From: Verrucomicrobiales bacterium
Lineage (GTDB): Bacteria > Verrucomicrobiota > Verrucomicrobiia > Verrucomicrobiales > DEV007
Direction of reading: 5' to 3'
DNA: 28,336 bases
Assembly: GCA_002708885.1 (NCBI GenBank)
Contig: PAPL01000021.1
Coordinates: forward strand, 15,586-43,921
A program made the position numbers and the translations under genes. Of the stretch, positions 16,541 through 22,769 are shown one piece after another. The notes under the pieces are model-generated. The model saw nothing but the letters and a program-made list of their open reading frames with translations. It had not been told where the DNA came from and searched no databases. The number at the start of each line of letters is the position of its first letter. The first letter of the stretch is position 1.

Positions 16541-17386
16541 TCACTTCATCGCCAGTATAAAACGCTCTATTCCTGAAAGATCTTTCAATATTTGTATATG
16601 ATCAAAGCCTATTTCACTGATAACGCCCTCAAAAAAATCAGTCTGCCCGTCCCCAACTTCAAGAGCAAGAAGACCTTGCTCAGACAGATGATTAGGCAGT
16701 TGGGCAATGAACCTGGAAATGAGTTCGGTCCCGTTATCTCCTCCGTCCAGCGCGTCGCGCGGCTCAAAACTAAGTTCAGGATCGAGCCCTTCGATTTGGG
16801 AAGGTTCCACATAAGGCAGATTAGCAACAATAAGATCAAAGATGCCCGGCACTTCATTGAACAGGTCAGAACAGACAAAATTTATTCTTGAATCATCAAT
16901 CCCTACATTCATAGCGTTTTCTTTACTCAGAGACAATGCATCCTCAGAACAATCGACCATTGTGACATGAGATTCTTCCCAATTCAGGGCAAGACAAATC
17001 CCAATGACTCCAGAACCGCACCCAACATCAAGGACCCGGGCAGGTCCAGACGCATCTTTGAACCTGCTCAATAATGTGCCAACCAATTCTTCAGTCTCGG
17101 GCCTGGGAATTAACGCCCTAGAATCACAAATAAATTCCTGCCCCATGAACTGCACATTACCAAGGATGTGCTGCAACGGCTCCCTCTGCCCTCGCCTCTT
17201 TAGTAGTAATCGTAATTGTTCAAGTTCCCTCTCCTCCATTGGCCTATCAAAGGACAAATAAAGTTCAATCCTTTCACAACCAAGGACCATCGCTATCAAA
17301 TGCTCCATATTGAGCCGAGCATCATCAACGCCCCGTTCCTGCAGATAACCCGAACCGCTCTGCAATGTTTCAAGGAGTGACTTCAT
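16541..17386 (-). CDS. prmC: Peptide chain release factor N5-glutamine methyltransferase
   Basis: 281 residues, the usual PrmC/HemK length. It methylates the glutamine of the GGQ motif in release factors, here probably the product of the adjacent prfA. The N-terminal helical domain runs to about residue 75 (PLQHILGNVQFMG). RPETEELV at 95-102, the SAM-binding motif RVLDVGCGSGVIGI at 117-130 and VTMVDCSEDAL at 141-151 follow. The active-site motif is Asn189-Leu-Pro-Tyr192, whereas the family consensus is (N/D)PPY; see the finding. It starts 11 bases after the prfA stop, so the two are cotranscribed. Confidence 0.95.
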   Translation of the reverse strand: MKSLLETLQSGSGYLQERGVDDARLNMEHLIAMVLGCERIELYLSFDRPMEERELEQLRLLLKRRGQREPLQHILGNVQFMGQEFICDSRALIPRPETEELVGTLLSRFKDASGPARVLDVGCGSGVIGICLALNWEESHVTMVDCSEDALSLSKENAMNVGIDDSRINFVCSDLFNEVPGIFDLIVANLPYVEPSQIEGLDPELSFEPRDALDGGDNGTELISRFIAQLPNHLSEQGLLALEVGDGQTDFFEGVISEIGFDHIQILKDLSGIERFILAMK

Positions 17387-17397
17387 TTTCCAACTCG

Positions 17398-18474
17398 CTA
17401 CTTGAGGCCCGCTTCTTGCAGCCTTTCCGCCATCTCGGATGCCTGCAGCGCCTCAACCAGCTCCTCTACCTGCCCAGTAAGCACTCCCTCCAAATTATGT
17501 AGCGTCAAACCTATCCTGTGATCCGTTACTCTGTTCTGAGGAAAGTTATACGTGCGTATCTTCTCCTCTCGTCCTCCGCTTCCTATCAAATTACGTCGTT
17601 GCTCGGAGTATTTTTCAGCTTCTTCCCTTTGCTTGGCCTCAAGCAATTTGGAACGCAAGATAGTCAGAGCCTTCTCCTTGTTCTTTGTTTGGCTCCTACC
17701 GTCCTGGCACCTGACCATGATCCCCGTCGGCAGATGAGTCACCTGAATGCATGAATCAGTCGTGTTCACGTGCTGGCCTCCAGGCCCACCAGACCGGGTC
17801 GCCTGAATATTTAATTCGTCTGGCCTCAGTTCAATGTCCACGTCTTCAGCTTCAGGCATCACCGCAACGGTAGCAGTCGAAGTGTGAATCCTTCCCTGAG
17901 TTTCGGTTTCAGGAACTCTTTGCACACGATGCACTCCACTCTCATATTTCAATCGTCTAAAGACCTCTTCCCCGGACACTTTGACAGTAATCTCTTTGAA
18001 CCCACCGACCTCGGACGGGCTCGATTCGAGCGGCTCTAATTTCCATCCGTTCAGTTCACTGAACCTCTGATACATCCTATAAAGGTCCCCAGCAAAGAGA
18101 GAAGCCTCGTCACCTCCGGTCCCTGCTCGAATTTCCACAATGGCATCTCTGTCCTCAGTCTTGTCCTGAGGCAAAAGAGCATATTGTATTTGCAACTCAA
18201 GCTTCTCACATGAGCTTTCAAGATCAGGTATCTCCTCCTGCGCAAGGGCCGCCATCTCCTCATCATCACCTTTAACTAACTCATGATTATCTTTGAGCTG
18301 ACGTCGAGAATCAGAGAACAGGTCCCAGTCCTCTAGGAGCTTTTTAATATAATTGTACTCTCTGGAAATTTCCGCAGCCTGCTTCGGATCAGAGTAAAAG
18401 TCCTCAGCAGACATGATGCCCTCAAGCTCTGCGAGTCTTTCTTTTTTCTTATCTATGAGCGGCTCAAAATCCAT
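17398..18474 (-). CDS. prfA: Peptide chain release factor 1
   Basis: 358 residues, the normal RF1 size. It recognises UAA and UAG and triggers peptide release. VQRVPETETQGRIHTSTATVAVMPE contains the RF1-type P-x-T codon-reading tripeptide (P-E-T) rather than the RF2 S-P-F. SGGPGGQHVNTTDS contains the catalytic GGQ, the substrate of PrmC. The C-terminal region with RTYNFPQNRVTDHRIGLTLHNLEGVL is typical of the family. It is the first gene of prfA-prmC-murA and is separated by 114 bases from rpmE on the same strand. Confidence 0.97.
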   Translation of the reverse strand: MDFEPLIDKKKERLAELEGIMSAEDFYSDPKQAAEISREYNYIKKLLEDWDLFSDSRRQLKDNHELVKGDDEEMAALAQEEIPDLESSCEKLELQIQYALLPQDKTEDRDAIVEIRAGTGGDEASLFAGDLYRMYQRFSELNGWKLEPLESSPSEVGGFKEITVKVSGEEVFRRLKYESGVHRVQRVPETETQGRIHTSTATVAVMPEAEDVDIELRPDELNIQATRSGGPGGQHVNTTDSCIQVTHLPTGIMVRCQDGRSQTKNKEKALTILRSKLLEAKQREEAEKYSEQRRNLIGSGGREEKIRTYNFPQNRVTDHRIGLTLHNLEGVLTGQVEELVEALQASEMAERLQEAGLK

Positions 18475-18521
18475 AACGTTGATTTAAATTATCAAGTACT
18501 GGTCACTTGTCGACATAACAA

Positions 18522-18540
18522 ATACAATCAAAAATTGTAT
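18522..18540 (-). terminator. Weak A/T-rich hairpin between rpmE and prfA
   Basis: ATACAAT at 18522-18528 and ATTGTAT at 18534-18540 form a 7-bp inverted repeat with a 5-base loop. On the minus strand it lies about 49 bases beyond the rpmE stop and is followed by TTTGTT. The stem is A/T rich and probably weak, so it may attenuate rather than end transcription into prfA, or mean nothing. Confidence 0.25.
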
Positions 18541-18588
18541 CGTCCGAGGATTGAAAACCCTCAAAGCAAATCGAACTGACAGGAATAA

Positions 18589-18867
18589 CTAAGCGGACGC
18601 CTCTGCAGCAGGCTCTGTTTCCTCTTTAGCTTCCACTGCCTCCGCTTTGCCTCCGCGGCGCCGGGCCTGAGTACCACCATAGCGCTTGGCAAATTTTTCA
18701 ACCCGACCAGCAGTGTCAACAAACCTCTGCTCACCAGTAAAGAAAGGGTGACATGCCATACAAATACCTACCCTCAAATCAGCCACAGTCGAACGGGTCT
18801 CATAAACTGCTCCACAAGTGCAGGAAATCGTGGTGGACTGATATTCTGGATGCAGTTCTTCTTTCAT
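18589..18867 (-). CDS. rpmE: 50S ribosomal protein L31 with an acidic C-terminal tail
   Basis: 92 residues. The core reads [19 protein letters not shown], then [18 protein letters not shown], then [11 protein letters not shown], all characteristic of L31. Cys16, Cys18, Cys36 and Cys39 give the zinc-binding (C+) form. The core ends at about residue 64. The remaining ~28 residues are an Arg/Gly patch followed by an Ala/Glu-rich tail ([19 protein letters not shown]) that standard L31 proteins of 66-75 residues lack. An AGG four bases before the ATG may serve as ribosome binding site. The 192-base upstream gap contains hairpins described separately. It lies upstream of prfA on the same strand. 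Confidence 0.95.
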   Translation of the reverse strand: MKEELHPEYQSTTISCTCGAVYETRSTVADLRVGICMACHPFFTGEQRFVDTAGRVEKFAKRYGGTQARRRGGKAEAVEAKEETEPAAEASA

Positions 18868-18880
18868 TTTACCTAGTTTT

Positions 18881-18910
18881 AAAAAAACTCAGCCCAAAAG
18901 GGGTCGGGCC
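18881..18910 (-). terminator. Terminator/attenuator-like hairpin in the rpmE leader
   Basis: On the minus strand GGCCC (18910-18906) can pair with GGGCT (18895-18891) around a 10-base loop, followed by GAG and seven T (18887-18881). The end of the T tract lies 13 bases before the rpmE start. It may end transcription from the upstream sulfatase gene or act as an attenuator of rpmE. The stem is only 4-5 bp, so confidence is modest. Confidence 0.4.
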
Positions 18911-18959
18911 AGAGCGGCAGATAACTTAGATTTGGTCCTTAATTTGTGCAAGTAAAACC

Positions 18960-19001
18960 TATCATATAAGGAAATTAAGCTTTTATCCTTCAGATATGAT
19001 A
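18960..19001 (-). other. Imperfect stem-loop between the sulfatase gene and rpmE
   Basis: TATCATAT (18960-18967) and ATATGATA (18994-19001) are inverted copies; the stem is extended by AAGG/CCTT with a 3-base bulge around a ~15-base loop holding AAGCTT. It sits about 59 bases past the sulfatase stop and 93 bases before the rpmE start. It might be part of a structured rpmE leader or a 3' end for the sulfatase mRNA. Confidence 0.3.
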
Positions 19002-19059
19002 ACCAAATGGTCAGTTCACTATATTTTATAGGTTATTAACGGCTTTGCTGAATGAGGTT

Positions 19060-20412
19060 TTACTCTACCTTCTCAAGGTCAGGGACCCTGCCCTGCCAAG
19101 GAACAAAACCCGCATTGCGCACGTGCTCACGCAAGACCTGCTCCAGTTCCCTTCGCACCTTATTATTATCTACTGGAGTCGTTTCTCCAGGATCCTCTTC
19201 AAGGTTAAATAATTGAAAAGGCTCCCTTGAATTATTCTGCAGAAGTTTCCATGGTCCCTGACGAACCGCATAGTAATCCTGACCAAGATACATTCTACCA
19301 CCTTCTCTCCTGACCCATATCAGTGACCTTGAATCTATCGCCGTATCTTTCTTTCCTTGAATTCCGCCAAGTAGGCTCTGACCATCCACCTCTTCAGGAA
19401 CTTCGGCCCCTGCAACTTCAGCCAGAGTAGGCAACCAATCCATCGTCATAGATACCCCATCATACGTGGTCCCGGGCCTAATCTGGCCATGCCAGACAAT
19501 ACAAGTAGGAACACGCAAGCCTCCTTCCCACATTTGCTGTTTCTCTCCTTTCCAGGGATCGTTTCTGGCACCAACATTGGCCTGACCTCCATTATCAGAA
19601 GTGAACACGATTATCGTGTTATCCTTTTCCGGAACAGCTTTGAGGACCCTTCCAATGCCCTCATCCATGTGTTCAATTAACGCAACGAGTTTGGCCCTAG
19701 CATTTCCGATTCCTTTTTCACGTTTTTTGACCTTCTCGTACCAGTCCTGAGGGGGCTGTATCGGGGTATGAGGGGCATTATAAGATAAGAAAAGAAAAAA
19801 AGGTTCTTCTTTGGCATTTCTTTCTTTGATGTACTTCACTGCCCAATCAGAAAAGAGATCCGTAGCATGACCCTTCGGCTCTATTCTTTTCCTTCCCTCC
19901 GCCATGTAATTTACTCCGTGCCTGCGGTGATTATAATAATCATCCATCATGTCTCCCAAGTAACCTTTAAAAAAATCAAAGCCTCTACCGATCGGTGTAT
20001 TCGGCTCCACTAACCCTAGGTGCCACTTCCCTATCAATGCTGTATGATAACCTGCACTCTTCAGGACCTGCGGCAGAGTCTTTGCTGACTCAGACAAATA
20101 GCCCCAGTTATTTGCACGATGAGTTCGAATGACTCCGGGCACTCCGACCATGTCAGGGTATCGCCCAGTAAGGAAAGCGGCCCGGGTCGGAGAACATACG
20201 GGGCAGTTAGCATAGGCATTTTCAAAGCGGCACCCGCTTTTCATCAGCTCATCGATGTTGGGAGTCGTCATGTCTTTGGCTCCATGAGAGGACAAGTCGC
20301 CAATGCCCAGATCATCGGTCATTATAAAAACGATATTAGGTCTTTCTTTACCAAGGACTTGCGAAAGAAGGACTGTGCAGATTGCCAGAACTTTAGTGAA
20401 ATGAATCATCAT
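19060..20412 (-). CDS. Exported S1-family sulfatase (arylsulfatase-like)
   Basis: 450 residues with a short signal peptide (residues 1-21, VLAICTVLLSQVLG; a second ATG follows at once). RPNIVFIMTDDLGIGDL carries metal ligands Asp33-Asp34. C73-S-P-T-R77 is the Cys-type sulfatase signature, needing formylglycine maturation. Lys129 and His131 in LIGKWHLGL, His215 in NAPHTPIQPP, Asp273-Asn274 in FTSDNGG and Lys288 complete the site. The motif set (GDLSSHGAKDMTTPNID, GKWHLG) is of the arylsulfatase/N-acetylgalactosamine-6-sulfatase type, different from the iduronate-like enzyme at 5676-7124. No other domain. It lies 64 bases after the vWA gene on the same strand. The natural sulfate ester is not known. 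Confidence 0.93.
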   Translation of the reverse strand: MMIHFTKVLAICTVLLSQVLGKERPNIVFIMTDDLGIGDLSSHGAKDMTTPNIDELMKSGCRFENAYANCPVCSPTRAAFLTGRYPDMVGVPGVIRTHRANNWGYLSESAKTLPQVLKSAGYHTALIGKWHLGLVEPNTPIGRGFDFFKGYLGDMMDDYYNHRRHGVNYMAEGRKRIEPKGHATDLFSDWAVKYIKERNAKEEPFFLFLSYNAPHTPIQPPQDWYEKVKKREKGIGNARAKLVALIEHMDEGIGRVLKAVPEKDNTIIVFTSDNGGQANVGARNDPWKGEKQQMWEGGLRVPTCIVWHGQIRPGTTYDGVSMTMDWLPTLAEVAGAEVPEEVDGQSLLGGIQGKKDTAIDSRSLIWVRREGGRMYLGQDYYAVRQGPWKLLQNNSREPFQLFNLEEDPGETTPVDNNKVRRELEQVLREHVRNAGFVPWQGRVPDLEKVE

Positions 20413-20476
20413 ATTAATAATCTATTAAGAGCTTTAGAGAAAATCATACAGAAGGTCCAATTCTCAGTACAAAAGA

Positions 20477-21544
20477 TTAAAGACCACCTGCTGGGTCAAA
20501 CTCATCAGCAAAACGCAAAGCGGCCGGACCACTATAAAGTTTCCCCTTATGGACAATGCTGGCCTTTCCTCCGGTCTGTCGCGCAATGTCCACCAGATAA
20601 CTGAAAGCTGCCCCGGGCACCTCTAGCCCAATAGTGTTTATCGGTATCCGAGACGAATTAATTGCCTTTATCTTCTCCACGACCTCCTCCGCGTCCTGAG
20701 CCTCACCATCCGAAAGAAGCCAAACCACGGCCGGGACCGGGCGCATTGCAAATGCCAGTTCAAGAGGCTCTTTCCATAACGTGGCCCCTTCGGGCTTCGC
20801 TGCTTTGATATGATTGACTGCACGGGCTATTCCCTCCTTAGTCGCCTCAGACCAGGGAATCCTGTCCTCAGGCTTATCCGGAAATCTTGAAGGGGCAGTG
20901 TACAGAGACTCTCCCCCAAGCCATGGAGCCGTCGAATAATAGATGACCTGAAAGCTCATCCCCTTAGGTAACTTACTAATTGAACTGATCAGTTCCTTCT
21001 TGAGCATTTGAAGCCTCACTCCTCCGCCCTCCTTGATCATGGACCCGGAAAAATCGACAACAAAAACGACCCGGTTACCCTTCGCAGTTCCGCCAAAAAA
21101 TGAAGAAGTTCCTCCGCCCCCATCACCATTCCCTTTTCCCTGGCCAAAGCCCCTGCCAAAATCCGTTCCTATTCCTAAAGGATCAATGACTGGATCCTCG
21201 ATCGAGGGAACCGAAACGGGCGAAGTTGCCACAGAAGTAATGGTCTGGACCCTCGAAGCACTCTTCGGAGGCTGCGGTTTCCTCTTAACTGAACGGGCAA
21301 AGTCCTGCTTCTCAATCTGGTAAGTGTCATCCTTAGTCTCAGCGATCGCAACGATCTGCGGCACTTCATCCGGACCCAGGGCCACGATGATGCACCACAG
21401 GACAAACACAATGACCAGGTGAACTATCGTTGTTGTGATGACAGAGACTAACTTCCCCTGCTTCTGTAAACGCAAAAACTCATCCTCAGTTGCAGCCTCT
21501 TTGGCCTCCAACTCCGCATCATCAAGACTGATAGGTTCCTGCAT
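20477..21544 (-). CDS. Single-pass membrane protein with vWA domain (intact MIDAS)
   Basis: 355 residues. Residues 1-31 are hydrophilic and acidic, residues ~33-56 are one membrane helix (VSVITTTIVHLVIVFVLWCI), then a Lys/Pro-rich stretch (VKRKPQPPKSASR), a Ser/Thr/Pro region and a Gly-rich linker (GRGFGQGKGNGDGGGG, ~130-145) lead to a vWA domain (~158-350). The metal site is complete: D164-F-S166-G-S168, Thr255 in GATLWKEP and Asp279 in WLLSDGEAQD. The N-terminal layout recalls TonB-type proteins of Gram-negative bacteria, with vWA in place of the TonB domain. Topology predicts the vWA domain in the periplasm. The partner is unknown. It lies between an oxidoreductase and a sulfatase, with intergenic gaps of 84 and 64 bases. 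Confidence 0.85.
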   Translation of the reverse strand: MQEPISLDDAELEAKEAATEDEFLRLQKQGKLVSVITTTIVHLVIVFVLWCIIVALGPDEVPQIVAIAETKDDTYQIEKQDFARSVKRKPQPPKSASRVQTITSVATSPVSVPSIEDPVIDPLGIGTDFGRGFGQGKGNGDGGGGTSSFFGGTAKGNRVVFVVDFSGSMIKEGGGVRLQMLKKELISSISKLPKGMSFQVIYYSTAPWLGGESLYTAPSRFPDKPEDRIPWSEATKEGIARAVNHIKAAKPEGATLWKEPLELAFAMRPVPAVVWLLSDGEAQDAEEVVEKIKAINSSRIPINTIGLEVPGAAFSYLVDIARQTGGKASIVHKGKLYSGPAALRFADEFDPAGGL

Positions 21545-21554
21545 TAGAGAAATA

Positions 21555-21567
21555 GCTCCTTTGGAGC
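21555..21567 (-). promoter_or_regulatory. Hairpin covering the Shine-Dalgarno of the vWA gene
   Basis: GCTCC (21555-21559), loop TTT, GGAGC (21563-21567) form a 5-bp hairpin. On the minus strand the right arm of the stem holds AAGGAG, 11 bases before the ATG at 21544-21542. It is a real inverted repeat; the ability to hide the ribosome binding site is an inference. The unit TTTGGAGC recurs at 21592-21599. Confidence 0.35.
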
Positions 21568-21606
21568 CATCTTATACCATAGTATAGCCTATTTGGAGCG
21601 ACAAAT

Positions 21607-21621
21607 CTCCTCAGTTAGGAG
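21607..21621 (-). terminator. Short hairpin after the oxidoreductase gene
   Basis: CTCCT (21607-21611) and AGGAG (21617-21621) form a 5-bp stem with a 5-base loop, about 8 bases past the oxidoreductase stop codon. On the minus strand it is followed by ATTTG, not a clear U-tract. Weak candidate for a terminator or a stable mRNA end. Confidence 0.25.
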
Positions 21622-21628
21622 GAAATAA

Positions 21629-22666
21629 TCACTCACCCTCATAATGCAGGCCGATTTCCTCCCTCCAACGATCGAGGGACCGCATCAGGGCCAACGTGTC
21701 CTCACAGCTCATCGCAGGGAAAATAGCCTCTTTAGCTTCAATTCCTTTGGCAACCGCATCAGCCTCAGCCCCATACAGATATTTTTCTGTTTTAACTTTA
21801 ATCACTTCTGGCTCTTCTGAGCCGTTTTTGTACAGATGTAACTCGGTCTCTCCGCCCTGAGGTGATGGCTTCCAGGGAACCGGCACAAATAGTCTACCCT
21901 CACTGCCGGAAACACTGACATTGATAGGCTCTTCCAAGGCCACTCCGCAACTGAGCCGAGCCGTGATGCCCCCATCAAATCCCACTACCGCGCTCGTATA
22001 TTCATCGACTCCAGTGTCCCCAATAAATCCTACCGCTTTGATTTGCTTCGGCTCGGAAAAAGTCTCTCCATTAGCAACGCCAGCAATCAGACCGGCCATC
22101 GACATGGGGTAACCCCCAACGTCAAGAATGCCTCCACCGCCCAGAGCCTTATTCAAGTGCCTGCCGTCAGGATTGTCCCCAATATCAAAAGAAAATGACG
22201 CTTCAATAGATTTTACCTGTCCAATTGCCCCGTCCTTGATCAATTTGATAATTTCAAGTGTCTGATCTGAACAACGGTACATGTATGCCTCCATCAGAAA
22301 CACCCCATTATCTTTGGCCGCTTTTATGATTTGTTCTGCCTCAAAAATATTCAATCCGATCGGCTTTTCGCATAATATATGCTTACCGGCTTGGGCCGCT
22401 TTAATTGCCCACTTCTTATGCATCGGGTGAGGCGTTGCAATGTACACAGCGTCAACCTCTTCATCTTCCAAGAGACCCTGATACGAAGGATGTCTATTGG
22501 GTATTCCTCCGAATTTTTCAGCAAAACCGTCAGCCGATTCCTGACTACGGCTACCTACCGCGGATACGGTGCCAAGTCTTGAATTCATTACCCCCTCAAC
22601 GAAGGAGGCAGCGATACTGCCAGTCGCAAGAATTCCCCATCTGAGTTTGTCTTGAGCTTCTTCCAT
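21629..22666 (-). CDS. Gfo/Idh/MocA-family NAD(P)-dependent oxidoreductase
   Basis: 345 residues, the family norm. The Rossmann motif is RWGILATGSIAASF (residues 9-22), with Ala replacing the usual middle Gly of GxGxxA. Asp-rich turn VDAVYIATPHPMH is at 71-83, and CEKPIGLN at 99-106 carries the catalytic Lys101. RHLNKALGGGGILDVGGYPM has Asp182 and Tyr186 of the second signature. The C-terminal half is the alpha/beta GFO_IDH_MocA domain. Relatives include sugar, inositol and dihydrodiol dehydrogenases; the substrate is not clear. No signal peptide, so cytoplasmic. It follows the pseudoprotease gene by 103 bases that contain a perfect inverted repeat. Confidence 0.9.
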   Translation of the reverse strand: MEEAQDKLRWGILATGSIAASFVEGVMNSRLGTVSAVGSRSQESADGFAEKFGGIPNRHPSYQGLLEDEEVDAVYIATPHPMHKKWAIKAAQAGKHILCEKPIGLNIFEAEQIIKAAKDNGVFLMEAYMYRCSDQTLEIIKLIKDGAIGQVKSIEASFSFDIGDNPDGRHLNKALGGGGILDVGGYPMSMAGLIAGVANGETFSEPKQIKAVGFIGDTGVDEYTSAVVGFDGGITARLSCGVALEEPINVSVSGSEGRLFVPVPWKPSPQGGETELHLYKNGSEEPEVIKVKTEKYLYGAEADAVAKGIEAKEAIFPAMSCEDTLALMRSLDRWREEIGLHYEGE

Positions 22667-22706
22667 AGAATATTGATTATAAATTTAGAGAATTAGTTTA
22701 ATACCG

Positions 22707-22739
22707 TGATTGATAAAAGGATATTCCTTTTATCAATCA
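22707..22739. terminator. Perfect 15-bp inverted repeat, candidate terminator
   Basis: TGATTGATAAAAGGA (22707-22721), loop TAT, and its exact reverse complement (22725-22739) form a long perfect hairpin. It lies 31 bases past the stop of the minus-strand pseudoprotease gene and 41 bases before the oxidoreductase start. Neither strand has a U-tract after it, so a simple rho-independent terminator is not certain; an mRNA end or operator is possible. Confidence 0.45.
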
Positions 22740-22769
22740 ATTTAACGCCGCCAAGCCCCAATTCAGTCC

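Noticed and set aside
20119..20604. 161-residue plus-strand frame
   Set aside because: It runs antisense across the front of the arylsulfatase and the tail of the vWA gene and has no recognisable features.
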